A stretch of 64,000 nucleotides of DNA from JANQPA01 sp964548175 (GCA_964548175.1 CAZJQS010000025.1:1-64000); one strand, 5' to 3'; counted from the stretch's first letter, positions 46,753 to 56,059 are shown. A program made the numbers and translations. The notes: generated from the letters alone by a model not told the origin.

Positions 46753-48933
46753 ATGAGATCATACGCTACCTTGTTGATTTTAATTGGGGCCATTCCTTTA
46801 TTTGGCCAGTCCTTTACTGCACAAGAGATCGCCCGTTGGAAGGACCAAGCCCAGCGGATCACTATTCACCGCGACAATTGGGGCATTCCTCACATCTATG
46901 GAAAAACGGATGCAGATGCTGTTTTTGGCATGTTGTATGCTCAGTGTGAGGATGATTTTTCCCGAATCGAAAGAAATTACCTCTTTTCCACCGGCCAAAT
47001 GGCCAAAGCTTATGGAGAAGATTACATATATCAGGACCTTAGGGCGCATATGTACTTGGATAGCCTACAGGCAAAAGCTCTTTATGAAAAAAGTCCGAAA
47101 TGGATGAAAAGGCTGTGTGAGGCTTTTGCCGACGGCATCAATTATTTTCTCTACACTCATCCGCAAGTGAAACCTGATCTGATTACCCGCTTTCAGCCCT
47201 GGATGCCTTTTACTTTTAGCGAAGGGAGCATTGGAGGAGATATTGAAAGGGTGTCTCTTCGGGGATTGGAAGCTTTTTATGGCGACGGCAAACAGTCTTA
47301 TGTCCCCTTGGTGAACCGTTTTGAGGATGAAGAACCACGCGGTTCTAATGGTTTTTCCATTGGGCCTTCCAGGAGCGCCACCGGCAACGCCTTGTTCCTG
47401 ATCAATCCGCATACTTCTTTTTACTTTCGTTCTGAAACCCACATGGTTAGTGAAGAAGGACTGAATGCATACGGTGCTGTGACCTGGGGGCAATTTTTTA
47501 TTTACCAGGGCTTTAATGAAAATTGCGGCTGGATGCACACTTCTACTCGCGCCGATGTGATGGATGAGTATCTGGAGACCATCATAGAACAGAACGATAA
47601 GAAATACTACCAGTACGGTGATGAATTGCGTCCGGTAGGAGAAAAAGAGATTACCGTTTCTTACAAAGATGGGGCACAGGTAAAGGAGAAAACGTTCACC
47701 ACTTATTTTACTCATCACGGGCCTGTTGTCAGAAAAGAAGGCGATCAATGGGTGAGCTTTCGCATTATGGTTCGCCCGCTTGATGCTTTGAAACAATCCT
47801 ATTTGCGTACAAAGGCTAAAGGATTCAACAGCTTTAATAAGACCATGAAGATCCGCACCAATTCCTCGAACAATACCGTGTACGCGGATAAACAAGGCAA
47901 CATTGCATACTGGCACGGCAATTTTATGCCAAAAAGAAACCCTGCCTATGATTACAGCGGTTTGATCGACGGCAGTACTCCTGAAACAGACTGGGACGGT
48001 CTGCATAAACTCAAGGAGATGATCATTGTGCGCAACCCGGCTTCCGGTTGGATCCAGAATTGTAATGCAACGCCTTTTACAGTATCCGGCCCCAGTAGTC
48101 CCAATCAGGAAGATTATCCTGTTTATATGGCTCCGGATCGGGAAAACTTCCGCGGTATTAATGCCGTAAGGGTACTTAGCCGCCGAAATGCTTTCACGCT
48201 TGACGACCTTATCGACGCTGCTTATGATCCCTATCTGGCTGCTTTTGAAAAACTGATGCCTTCCCTGGCGCAGGCGTACGACCGGGTAGGCGACAAAAAT
48301 GACCAGGATCTGGCGCAGGCCGTTACCTTGTTACGGAATTGGAACAGGGAATACGGAGAAGGATCTGTGCCTACTACTTTGGCTGTTTACTGGGGCGAAA
48401 AGGTAATGCGCAAAGCTCGTCCTCGACTTACCCCGGCTGATGATAACCTGATGATGGACGGTTATATGATCAAACACACCACTGATGAAGAAAAAGTAGC
48501 TTTGCTGAAAGAAGCTATGGATCAGCTAAAGGAAGAATTCGGCAGCTGGAAAACACCCTGGGGAGAAGTTAATCGTTTTCAACGCCTCACAGGCAAGATC
48601 AGCGAATCCTATGACGATGAGCAGCCTAGCATTCCGGTAGGTTTTACTTCTTCCCTTTGGGGGTCCTTAGCTTCTTATGGCGCAAGGGCTTATGCCAACA
48701 CCAAGCGCAGGTACGGCACGAGCGGCAATAGTTTTGTGGCTGTGGTGGAGTTCGGTCCGCGTCTCATCGCTCGATCCATCGTCAGCGGCGGTCAAAGCAG
48801 TGACCCGGATTCTCCTCACTTTACTGACCAGGCGGAAATGTTTTGCAAAGGGCAGTTTAAAGACGTGCTGTACTATCAGGAAGATGTACAAAAGCATACG
48901 AAAGAAAAGTACCATCCGGGGAAAAGGAAATAG
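46753..48933 (+). CDS. Penicillin acylase family Ntn-hydrolase
   Basis: 726 aa. Signal peptide 1-20 (GQS). The N-terminal A-chain region precedes the autocleavage site G-S at about Ser198 (PRGSNGFSIGP), and the B chain follows with NPHTSFYF and the WGQFFIYQGFN region. It is an exported amidase; possible substrates include acylated homoserine lactones, but these cannot be told from sequence. It is monocistronic, with a hairpin at 48986-49017 after the stop. Confidence 0.9.
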   Translation: MRSYATLLILIGAIPLFGQSFTAQEIARWKDQAQRITIHRDNWGIPHIYGKTDADAVFGMLYAQCEDDFSRIERNYLFSTGQMAKAYGEDYIYQDLRAHMYLDSLQAKALYEKSPKWMKRLCEAFADGINYFLYTHPQVKPDLITRFQPWMPFTFSEGSIGGDIERVSLRGLEAFYGDGKQSYVPLVNRFEDEEPRGSNGFSIGPSRSATGNALFLINPHTSFYFRSETHMVSEEGLNAYGAVTWGQFFIYQGFNENCGWMHTSTRADVMDEYLETIIEQNDKKYYQYGDELRPVGEKEITVSYKDGAQVKEKTFTTYFTHHGPVVRKEGDQWVSFRIMVRPLDALKQSYLRTKAKGFNSFNKTMKIRTNSSNNTVYADKQGNIAYWHGNFMPKRNPAYDYSGLIDGSTPETDWDGLHKLKEMIIVRNPASGWIQNCNATPFTVSGPSSPNQEDYPVYMAPDRENFRGINAVRVLSRRNAFTLDDLIDAAYDPYLAAFEKLMPSLAQAYDRVGDKNDQDLAQAVTLLRNWNREYGEGSVPTTLAVYWGEKVMRKARPRLTPADDNLMMDGYMIKHTTDEEKVALLKEAMDQLKEEFGSWKTPWGEVNRFQRLTGKISESYDDEQPSIPVGFTSSLWGSLASYGARAYANTKRRYGTSGNSFVAVVEFGPRLIARSIVSGGQSSDPDSPHFTDQAEMFCKGQFKDVLYYQEDVQKHTKEKYHPGKRK

Positions 48934-48985
48934 CTTTTAAGGCTGCTGAAAAAGACTATTCGCGGATTTGCCGGTTTATAGATAT

Positions 48986-49017
48986 CCCGCAGGTTTGCCG
49001 ACCGGTAAACCTGCGGG
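48986..49017. terminator. Terminator between convergent genes
   Basis: Stem CCCGCAGGTTTGCC with GGTAAACCTGCGGG (14 bp with one G-U pair) around loop GACC. It separates penicillin acylase from the small secreted protein. No strong T run follows, so the call is moderate. Confidence 0.6.
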
Positions 49018-49024
49018 AGGATTA

Positions 49025-49492
49025 TCAATTCTGGCTCCAGCCTGCTACTCCATTAGGGGGGTACTTGAATTCCCGTCCGTTAGGATAGATGCCCAGGCAA
49101 ATGAGCTGGCCCCGTTCAAAGGATTTGCCGATTTCCCCGGGTTTAGCCCGCTCGCCCTGGTCCAGCAGATCAGCGATCAGGTACACGCCGCGAACGACCC
49201 TACCGTTGTACAGTAATGAAGCCTGCTTGCCTCCGATAGACATATCTATAGCAAAATACAGTTGATAGCCCGGCTTCCCAAATCTGGGAAAGCTGACGTG
49301 AGCGGCGAACTGGCTTAGATTGATAAACGCTAGCGGGCGAAAAGGAGCGCCGCCTTCAGGACCCGGGTCAGCTTGTGGAACCCTTACCTGCACCTGGCCC
49401 CCATCTATCTCCAGCGTTAAGGTTGAAGAGTCCTGGGCTGCCATGAGTTGGACCATTATCGATAGTAACAGTAATAGATAACATTTTTTCAT
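49025..49492 (-). CDS. Small secreted protein
   Basis: 155 aa from the ATG at 49492 (MKKCYLLLLL). The signal ends near QLMAAQ. The remainder is a single beta-rich domain without recognised motifs. It may be periplasmic or surface-exposed. Confidence 0.65.
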   Translation of the reverse strand: MKKCYLLLLLSIMVQLMAAQDSSTLTLEIDGGQVQVRVPQADPGPEGGAPFRPLAFINLSQFAAHVSFPRFGKPGYQLYFAIDMSIGGKQASLLYNGRVVRGVYLIADLLDQGERAKPGEIGKSFERGQLICLGIYPNGREFKYPPNGVAGWSQN

Positions 49493-49740
49493 CTGCAGAG
49501 TATTTGTCTGAAAAATGGACCGCAAGCAACTGGTTTGACGATATTATTAGTTTTTGTCACATTTATTTTTCCAAAGATAAGAGATAGTTACGATATAAAC
49601 CTAAGACAAATGTCATCCATTCTGGTTGATTATCCAAAGAATAGGGCTGTTTGTCCTTTATTTTGTTTGAAATGGGGCCATTTTTGTGACTAATGTTATC
49701 TTAATGCTGTTTTTGGTTCACTTTAAAAATTAAAAAAAAT

Positions 49741-51231
49741 ATGAAAATCGCCTTTATCAAAAGCCATATAACAGCCATGCTTCTCCTATCTGCCGGCTTG
49801 TTTTCTTGCCGGCAAGCGGATGCGCCGCCAAAGGATCATTCAGCTGACATCGCTGCTATTGAAAACGGGTTAATGCCGAATATTCTTTTTGAAGGAGAAG
49901 AAAAACTGGCCCTTTCGATCGCCCAGCGCATGGAATACCATAAGGTGCCCGGACTTAGTATTGCTGTAATCCGTGACGGACGACTCGCCTGGGCCAAAGC
50001 TTATGGATACGCCAATACCGGCTCAAAAGCTGCAGTGGACGTCAATACCGTCTTTCAGGCCGGTTCCATCAGCAAGCCGATTGCGGCCCTGGCGGCCCTG
50101 AAATTGGTAGATCAGGGCAAAATCGACCTGGACGAGGATGTTAATACTTACCTCAAAGATTGGAAAATACCCGATAACAAATTTACCGAAAGCGAAAAAG
50201 TGACCTTGCGCCGTTTACTGACCCATACCGCCGCACTGACCGTTCACGGCTTTCCGGGCTATACCTATACAGATACCATTCCTTCCGTGATCGCGGTGTT
50301 AGATGGACTTGGCAATACGGCCGGGATCCGGGTGGATACTTTCCCGGGCAGCATTTGGCGTTATTCCGGAGGGGGGTATACGGTTATGCAAAAAATGGTG
50401 GAAGACGTCAGCGGACAAGACTTTGCCGAGTTTGTACAAAAAGAAGTGCTTCAACCGTTTGGTATGGAAAACAGCACTTATGTTCAACCTCTGCCGAATG
50501 CTTTTCACGATAATGCCAGCGCTGCCTTCGATGGCAACGGCGTCATGGCGGAAGGCCTCTGGAACAATTATCCTGAAAAAGCAGCTGCCGGTTTATGGAC
50601 AACACCTACGGATTTGGTGAAATACTGCCTGGATGTTCAACATGCACTGAACGGAGGGGAAAGTAAAGTCCTCAGCGAAGGCCTGATCAGGCAAATGATC
50701 ACCAAGGATAAAAACGACTGGGGCCTCGGTCCCTCGCTGGGTGGGGAAGGGGATTCCCTGACTTTCGGTCACGGCGGCAAAAACAGAGGCTTTTCCAACA
50801 ACATGCGGGCGTTCACTCATTTGGGCGAAGGCGCTATCGTAATGACTAATGCCGATAACGGAACGAAACTGATGGGGGAGATCATGCGGTCTATCTCTGA
50901 TCATTACGGTTGGGGATGGAACGAAGTCAGAATAGTGAAAAAAATGCCCATGACAGAAGAAGAACTACAGGCTTATGCCGGTAGCTATGAATTGGATATG
51001 GAAGGCGACATTTTCCCTGTTACCGTCGCGGTGGAGGCAGATCACCTAAAAATTCACGTGATTCTTGATGATGTGTACGAGGTGTTCTATCCTCTCTCTG
51101 ATACTGATTTTATCTATACGGAGGAGGGCAGTCAAATCTCTTTCATCAGAAATGAATCCGGGGAGGTAACTGGTTTCCTATTAAAGGGCAGAGGCCTTCA
51201 GTTTGAAAAAGTGACGCCGGAAGAAATGTAA
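49741..51231 (+). CDS. Serine hydrolase, class C beta-lactamase fold, lipoprotein
   Basis: 496 aa. Lipobox LFSC near residue 23. SxxK motif SISK near 115, YSG in place of YxN (WRYSGGGY), and HGG near the end (FGHGGKNRGF). A C-terminal beta domain (about 405-490) resembles the lipocalin-like add-on of such hydrolases. It is probably an esterase or peptidase rather than a true beta-lactamase. It is monocistronic. Confidence 0.9.
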   Translation: MKIAFIKSHITAMLLLSAGLFSCRQADAPPKDHSADIAAIENGLMPNILFEGEEKLALSIAQRMEYHKVPGLSIAVIRDGRLAWAKAYGYANTGSKAAVDVNTVFQAGSISKPIAALAALKLVDQGKIDLDEDVNTYLKDWKIPDNKFTESEKVTLRRLLTHTAALTVHGFPGYTYTDTIPSVIAVLDGLGNTAGIRVDTFPGSIWRYSGGGYTVMQKMVEDVSGQDFAEFVQKEVLQPFGMENSTYVQPLPNAFHDNASAAFDGNGVMAEGLWNNYPEKAAAGLWTTPTDLVKYCLDVQHALNGGESKVLSEGLIRQMITKDKNDWGLGPSLGGEGDSLTFGHGGKNRGFSNNMRAFTHLGEGAIVMTNADNGTKLMGEIMRSISDHYGWGWNEVRIVKKMPMTEEELQAYAGSYELDMEGDIFPVTVAVEADHLKIHVILDDVYEVFYPLSDTDFIYTEEGSQISFIRNESGEVTGFLLKGRGLQFEKVTPEEM

Positions 51232-51278
51232 ATAGGCGTTAAGATTTCGCAAAAGAGGCAGAGGCTCTTTTTTGGCAC

Positions 51279-51408
51279 GCAGATTGCGCAGATGACGCAG
51301 ATGGTTTCGCACGCAGATGTCGCAAATGGCGCAGATCTTTCAAATACTATTACTTGAAATTTGCGCCATTTGCGACATCTGCATGCCCAAATCATCAGCG
51401 CAATCTGC
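51279..51408. terminator. Large nested hairpin between convergent genes
   Basis: Outer arms 51279-51295 and 51392-51408 (16 of 17) enclose perfect 21-bp arms 51313-51333 and 51362-51382. T and A runs flank it. It is rich in CGCAGAT units, as at 24576-24631. It probably terminates both convergent genes. Confidence 0.75.
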
Positions 51409-51432
51409 ATAGCAAAAAACGACTCAAGCCAG

Positions 51433-52131
51433 TCAATAATTATGATGCAAGCTAATCTGCAGCTGTCCCTTGGCCCAAATATCCGTCGTTTGTTTCATGT
51501 AACCCAACTGCGTCCTTAGCTTATTGGAGATGCTGTACCCGATTGCCCCGTACGTCCTGTTGCGATCGAACAGCTCTACAGTTCTGCCGTTGCCAATGCT
51601 ACGCTCGCCGTTGATAAACAGTTCATTATAAAAAGCTAAGTAAACCGCTCTTTTACCCAGATTATCCTGGTTCAAAGCCACATTGACGAACAGGTTGTAG
51701 CGATATCGCGTCCTGAAGTCCTGATCGCCCACCCAGCGCTGCTCATAACGAAAGCGGTGGGTCAGGAAAAAGCGATTGCCGATGTTTTGTGGAATGAGCG
51801 CTTCCTGGTAGATTCGATTCTCCACTACATTATCATTGCTCTCGCCGAAGTCCCCGGTCGTGATGTTCACATAACCCAGCGTGAACTTGACATCCGTATT
51901 TTTGGGGCGATAGGTCACGCCATTTCTGATCAGCAGCTGCTCCAGGTCGCCGATCAGATTCCAGTTACGAAACTGATAATCTCCCTGAAATCCAAATCTG
52001 CTATTGTTCAAATCAGCGTTCCAGAAATACATATACCAGGCGCCCAGTTTGCCCTCATCAGGTTGGGCCATGGATAAGGCAGGGAAAACCAGACTGATGA
52101 AGAGCACGATGGCCAGTGTCGGCATTTTCAT
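51433..52131 (-). CDS. DUF2490 outer-membrane-like protein
   Basis: 232 aa from the ATG at 52131 (MKMPTLAIVLF); the upstream frame to 52251 is not family-like. Signal ending near LSMAQ. Alternating hydrophobic strands with final aromatics (LQISLHHNY) suggest a beta-barrel. Its function is unknown. It is downstream of DUF2177 and DUF1295 genes on the same strand. Confidence 0.78.
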   Translation of the reverse strand: MKMPTLAIVLFISLVFPALSMAQPDEGKLGAWYMYFWNADLNNSRFGFQGDYQFRNWNLIGDLEQLLIRNGVTYRPKNTDVKFTLGYVNITTGDFGESNDNVVENRIYQEALIPQNIGNRFFLTHRFRYEQRWVGDQDFRTRYRYNLFVNVALNQDNLGKRAVYLAFYNELFINGERSIGNGRTVELFDRNRTYGAIGYSISNKLRTQLGYMKQTTDIWAKGQLQISLHHNY

Positions 52132-52238
52132 AAATTCAGATGTTTTTTGATTTTTTAAAATCTTGGAAGCGCTAAAAATAGGGGTTTTTGTCATAGCCTT
52201 CTGTAATTCATTTAACAAAAGGAAACCGTTCTGGCCTT

Positions 52239-53003
52239 TTATTTCGGCCACCAGGGAATCAAAACGGACGTTCTTTTTTTATACGCCTCAAACTCCGCAT
52301 AGCCCTCGTACTTTTTTTCCAGCATGGGAATACCCGACACAAAGATCAGCAAAAAAGTGATGGTCAATGGGCTGATGACAGCTAACCACCCCAAAGGTAA
52401 AGGCAGGACGATCAGAAAAACAGCCCACCACATGACGATCTCCCCAAAATAATTCGGATGGCGGCTATACTTCCAAAGGCCTGTTTGTAAGACTTCCTCT
52501 TTACTTTTTCTTCGCTTCTTGAACTGCATGAGTTGATGATCTCCAACCGCCTGAAAATAAAAGCCTAAAAGCCAAAAGCCTATGCCGAGATAAGTCAGTA
52601 AATTCCAGCTTTTTTCTTCTGCCTGGCTCAATACAAAAAGAGGTGTTGCAATGATCAGCAGAAAAAAAGCTTGCAATACATACACCTGCAGATAGGATCG
52701 CCACAAAACGTTTTTTCCCCAATCCTCCCGCCATTGTTTATAACGGAAATCTTCCTTTTTTTGCCGGTTTCTCAAAAAAATATGAATAGCTAACCGTAAG
52801 CCCCAGATGGTGGTGAGTAAGTAAACCAATAAGGCATGGCTGCTCCTTTTTTCCGTAGCCCAAAGAAGCCAGGCCAACAACACGTAGCCGAGGCCCCAGG
52901 CGATATCCGCCACATCGTTTCGCTTTAGCCGAATAGAGATCAGGAACCAGAAGGTCGCATATCCCCAAATAAGCAAGGCCGCACTGGTAATGACTTCCCA
53001 CAT
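52239..53003 (-). CDS. DUF1295 integral membrane protein
   Basis: 254 aa, about 6 membrane segments. The C-terminal YSRHPNYFGEIVMWW is the cofactor-region motif of the steroid 5-alpha-reductase / isoprenylcysteine methyltransferase-like fold. It is probably a membrane reductase or methyltransferase. It follows DUF2177 with a 3-nt gap, so the two are in one operon. Confidence 0.85.
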   Translation of the reverse strand: MWEVITSAALLIWGYATFWFLISIRLKRNDVADIAWGLGYVLLAWLLWATEKRSSHALLVYLLTTIWGLRLAIHIFLRNRQKKEDFRYKQWREDWGKNVLWRSYLQVYVLQAFFLLIIATPLFVLSQAEEKSWNLLTYLGIGFWLLGFYFQAVGDHQLMQFKKRRKSKEEVLQTGLWKYSRHPNYFGEIVMWWAVFLIVLPLPLGWLAVISPLTITFLLIFVSGIPMLEKKYEGYAEFEAYKKRTSVLIPWWPK

Positions 53004-53006
53004 GCC

Positions 53007-53414
53007 TTACTGAAAATAGCGGGTGATGAAAAAGCCGGCGCTCGCCACACTAGCGCTCAGAAAGGCGCCCCAGGCCATGTCGATGAAGACAATGGTGGCA
53101 GGCCAGCCCCTAAGGGTCGCCAGATTGGTCAGATCATAGGTGGCATAGGTGAAAAAGCCGAAAAGCGCGCCATAGATTAGGGCATATTGAAAAGAATTAC
53201 GCTCCACGGCAGGCATAATGGCAAACAAAAAAATACCAACGACAAAGAGCAAGTAAAATACGATCGCCGCCGTCCAGTTGACCTGCTCGGCCAGCAGCGG
53301 GCCCAGATATTTCCCGTAAAGATCTTTAGCGATAAACCCCAGCCAAACCAAATCGATGGCCAGGAAAACGAGGAAAGTCAGCACATAGCTGAGCAAAAGT
53401 TTTGTGAAGGGCAT
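53007..53414 (-). CDS. DUF2177 membrane protein
   Basis: 135 aa from the ATG at 53414 (MPFTKLLLSYV). Four membrane segments, with LAIDLVWLGFIAKDLYGKYLG and YGALFGFFTYATYDLTNLATL typical of DUF2177. Its function is unknown; it is commonly found beside DUF1295. Confidence 0.82.
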   Translation of the reverse strand: MPFTKLLLSYVLTFLVFLAIDLVWLGFIAKDLYGKYLGPLLAEQVNWTAAIVFYLLFVVGIFLFAIMPAVERNSFQYALIYGALFGFFTYATYDLTNLATLRGWPATIVFIDMAWGAFLSASVASAGFFITRYFQ

Positions 53415-53469
53415 TGGTAATAGATTTTTAACATATAACAATTAAAGCTGCCTCCGGTTCAGGCTCCAT

Positions 53470-53518
53470 CCCGGACCACAAGGTTCACCTTGTCTGGCAA
53501 CCTGCCTTCAGGCAGGCC
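53470..53518. repeat. Hairpin repeat unit upstream of DGR target 1
   Basis: One copy of the local unit CGGACCACAAGGTTCACCTT followed by the palindrome CCTGCCTTCAGGCAGG. Nine more copies of the first unit lie at 54411-54558 and 57173-57366, and nowhere else that I saw in the window. Confidence 0.8.
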
Positions 53519-53577
53519 TAACCTGGCACGATAGATGGAGCAGGGGCCACCCTAATACTAGCCCTGAGAAAATTCAC

Positions 53578-53585
53578 TATCTTTA
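53578..53585 (+). promoter_or_regulatory. Possible -7 box of DGR target 1
   Basis: TATCTTTA is 7 of 8 to the Bacteroidota -7 consensus TAnnTTTG. It is 20 nt before the start codon, the same spacing as at target 2. No clear -33 box. Confidence 0.35.
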
Positions 53586-53605
53586 CACCGAAATACATAA
53601 AAACA

Positions 53606-54379
53606 ATGCATCAAGCCCAACCCACTCCTTTTCCATACGAAACCGTCGAACTAAGCAACGGCCTTCGCTTTGAACTCGTCAAAATAGAAAAAGGAACTCT
53701 TATACTAGAAGACGCCCGCAAGATAAATATTTCCGAATTTTACCTGGGCAAATATCCCGTGACGGTCAAAGAATACCTGACCTTCGTCAAAGCCACCGGC
53801 AACCACTATCCCGATTGGATGGAAGAAGGGAGCGACTATAATATCCACACCGGCACAGACGATTACTACAAAAAAATGGAAAACGCCCTTACCCATGACC
53901 AGCATCCCATTGTCGGCGTCAACTGGCATAATGCCGTCGCGTATTGCGAATGGCTAAGCCAGGAGACCGGCCAGTCTTTCCAACTTCCTTCCGAAACACA
54001 ATGGGAATACGCTGCTCGCGGCGGTAAATACAGCCAAGGCTTCAAATACGCCGGAGGCAATCAACTGAAAGAAGTAGGATGGTACGGCCAAAACAGCCAT
54101 GGCGAGACTAAGCCGGTAGGCCTTAAACAACCCAACGAACTCGGCTTGTACGACATGAGCGGCAATGTCTGGGAATGGTGCGCCGACCATTGGCACGACA
54201 ATTACAAGGATGCTCCGCAGGACGGCAGCGCCTGGGAAGAAGGAGGAGATAAAGATCTTCGCGTTCTTCGTGGCGGGTCCTGGAACTTCGATGATATCAA
54301 TTGCCGGGTTTCGTTCCGTAACGGGCTCGGTGCCGTTTACAGGAACCTCGACTTCGGCTTTCGAGTCTCCCGGTACTAA
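53606..54379 (+). CDS. DGR target protein 1 (FGE-like, C-type lectin fold)
   Basis: 257 aa. Formylglycine-generating-enzyme/sulfatase-modifying-factor fold, typical of DGR targets: FYLGKYPVTVKEYLTF near 46, LPSETQWEYAARGG, and GLYDMSGNVWEWCADH. The C-terminal 38 residues (220-257) are encoded by the variable repeat. No signal peptide, so it is cytosolic. It lacks the active-site cysteine motif of true FGE, so it is a binding protein. The N-terminal part lacks the GGPFDMGSDE strand present in target 2. It is the first gene of the DGR locus. Confidence 0.92.
   Translation: MHQAQPTPFPYETVELSNGLRFELVKIEKGTLILEDARKINISEFYLGKYPVTVKEYLTFVKATGNHYPDWMEEGSDYNIHTGTDDYYKKMENALTHDQHPIVGVNWHNAVAYCEWLSQETGQSFQLPSETQWEYAARGGKYSQGFKYAGGNQLKEVGWYGQNSHGETKPVGLKQPNELGLYDMSGNVWEWCADHWHDNYKDAPQDGSAWEEGGDKDLRVLRGGSWNFDDINCRVSFRNGLGAVYRNLDFGFRVSRY
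54261..54377 (+). repeat. DGR variable repeat VR1
   Basis: 117 nt at the end of target 1. It differs from the template repeat (56026-56142) at 19 positions, all adenine in the template. The 3' 22 nt (from GGCTTTCGAG to GGTACT) are identical in both and act as the initiation region. The 19 changes alter 12 codons and leave one silent. Confidence 0.95.
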
Positions 54380-54388
54380 CCCTTTTTT

Positions 54389-54403
54389 GCCTCCGCAGGA
54401 GGC
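54389..54403 (+). promoter_or_regulatory. Hairpin downstream of VR1
   Basis: GCCTCC-GCA-GGAGGC, an exact 6-bp stem, begins 12 nt after the end of VR1. In characterised DGRs a hairpin just after the VR is needed for efficient retrohoming. An identical one follows VR2, and no such hairpin follows the TR. Confidence 0.7.
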
Positions 54404-54410
54404 TTACCCT

Positions 54411-54558
54411 CGGACCAAAAGGTTCACCTTGTTCGGCACCCCGGACCAAAAGGAACACCTTGTTCGGTCACCACCCCGGACCACAAGGTTTACCTTGTTC
54501 GGTCACCACCCCGGACCACAAGGTTCACCTTGTTCGGTAACCTGCCTTCAGGCAGGCC
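54411..54558. repeat. Cluster of hairpin repeats after target 1
   Basis: Four units of CGGACCAMAAGGTTCACCTT plus GTTCGG, each with the near-palindrome ACAAGGT-TC-ACCTTGT, and one CCTGCCT/AGGCAGG palindrome. Spacers are short and conserved (CACC). It is non-coding and may serve as terminator or recombination region. Confidence 0.8.
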
Positions 54559-54610
54559 ACCACGGACCACCACGGACCACCGTTTTTTGGGATTAGACGG
54601 GTATCTCCAC

Positions 54611-54952
54611 CTATTTATTTAAAGCCTTAATCCAACCTCCGGTCATTTGACCTATTAAATTTAGCGCTTTGGAAAAATATTGGTATTTTTTCGAAGAATA
54701 CAAGCCAAGCTCATAGCACAAGCGAAAATAATGGCGCAAAATTTCTAATTGAACATTAGCTTGAGAAAGCAGCGCCTTTTTCTCTGCCGGGGGTTTATAA
54801 AAGGCATTGATGTACAATTCCAATAAATCGGACAATTGATGCTGGATGCGATCCCCAAGCGTGAATTTGTAATTTTTGGGAAATCTGTTAAAAACCGGGA
54901 TCGCCTCTTTCAAAAGCTTGTAACTTTTTTCAATAATTCCTTCTCTGCTCAT
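54611..54952 (-). CDS. avd: DGR accessory variability determinant Avd
   Basis: 113 aa, full length for this four-helix-bundle family. FNRFPKNYKFTLGDRIQ and LNLIGQMTGGWIKAL are the conserved blocks; the rest is helical and basic. Avd forms a pentamer that binds the reverse transcriptase and template RNA (family knowledge). Here it is read opposite to the RT and target genes, which is unusual, and its start codon touches the RT start codon (54952/54953), so the two are divergent with no gap. Confidence 0.93.
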   Translation of the reverse strand: MSREGIIEKSYKLLKEAIPVFNRFPKNYKFTLGDRIQHQLSDLLELYINAFYKPPAEKKALLSQANVQLEILRHYFRLCYELGLYSSKKYQYFSKALNLIGQMTGGWIKALNK

Positions 54953-56059
54953 ATGAAAAGATTTAATGATCTATTTCCCCAAATTACGTCTTTTGATAAC
55001 TTATTGCTGGCTGCCCAAAAAGCCAAAAAAGGGAAGCACCAAACACAAAGCATGTCCAGGTTCCATTTTCGATTGGAAGAAAATCTTTTCGCTTTACAGC
55101 AGAAATTATTTGAAAAGAGCTATGTCCCCGGAAAATACCGAACTTTTTATATTCATGATCCAAAAAAAAGAATGATCAGCGCGGCGCCTTATCGAGATAG
55201 GGTGGTTCATCACGCCCTCTGTAATGTTATGGAACCCATCTTCGAAAAGGTTTTTATTTACGACAGTTATGCTAACCGAAAAGGGAAAGGCGCCCATAAA
55301 GCTATTGATCGTTATCAACATTATGCCGGGAGCTTTCCTTATGTGCTCAAATGTGATATCCGCAAGTTCTTTCCAAGCATAGATCATTCAATTTTAAAAA
55401 AAGAAATCAGAACAAAGATCAAGTGCCCGGACACCTTGTGGCTGATAGACTTGATTATTGATCATTCCAATCCGCAGGAAGAACATCTGCAATGGTTTCC
55501 CGGAGACCATTTATTCTCCCCCGTAGAAAGGAGAAAAGGTCTGCCTATTGGAAACCTGACCAGTCAATTCTGGGGGAATGTTTATCTTAACCGATTCGAT
55601 CATTTTGTAAAAGAAGAATTACGCGTACCGGGCTATATTCGATATGTCGATGATTTTGTCTTATTTGGAAAAAGCAAAAGGGAGTTGAATCATTGGAAAA
55701 AAGAGATTACATCCTATTTGCAAGATTTAAGATTAATACCACATCCTAATAAAACTCAAATTCATCAAACCAAAGATGGAATTCCTTTTCTGGGATTCCA
55801 GGTATTTCCTCTTTATCGATATGTCAGAAAGGAAAAGGTGAGAAGATATAAAAGATACTTGAAACGCAATCTTAAATACAGAGCTCAAGGCCAACTAAGT
55901 CCGGAAGAACTGGAAAGCCGGCTAAATGCGTGGCTTGGACATGTAAGATTTGGACAAAGCAAACGATTAGAACATACCATTTTTTGGTATCTTGTCGATT
56001 CAGGGGTTAATCTGTTTACGACCGAGCGTTCTTCGTGGCGGGTCCTGGAACAACAATGA
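54953..56059 (+). CDS. DGR reverse transcriptase
   Basis: 368 aa from the ATG at 54953 (MKRFNDLFPQI); the frame extends upstream to 54836, but that part is antisense to Avd. The RT motifs are complete: YRDRVVHHAL, LKCDIRKFFPSID, GLPIGNLTSQFWGN near 196 (the SQ form typical of DGR enzymes), and YVDDFVLF from Y231. No maturase or endonuclease domain. The last 34 nt overlap the template repeat. It makes the mutagenised cDNA. Confidence 0.95.
   Translation: MKRFNDLFPQITSFDNLLLAAQKAKKGKHQTQSMSRFHFRLEENLFALQQKLFEKSYVPGKYRTFYIHDPKKRMISAAPYRDRVVHHALCNVMEPIFEKVFIYDSYANRKGKGAHKAIDRYQHYAGSFPYVLKCDIRKFFPSIDHSILKKEIRTKIKCPDTLWLIDLIIDHSNPQEEHLQWFPGDHLFSPVERRKGLPIGNLTSQFWGNVYLNRFDHFVKEELRVPGYIRYVDDFVLFGKSKRELNHWKKEITSYLQDLRLIPHPNKTQIHQTKDGIPFLGFQVFPLYRYVRKEKVRRYKRYLKRNLKYRAQGQLSPEELESRLNAWLGHVRFGQSKRLEHTIFWYLVDSGVNLFTTERSSWRVLEQQ

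Noticed and set aside
54836..54952. N-terminal extension of the reverse transcriptase
   Set aside because: It is open but runs antisense to Avd, whose sequence is clearly conserved; the ATG at 54953 gives a normal DGR enzyme.
54953..56059. Reverse transcriptase as a group II intron or retron
   Set aside because: No maturase or endonuclease domain, no intron ends, and no msr-msd RNA was seen; the DGR motif IGNLTSQ, Avd, TR and VR explain it.
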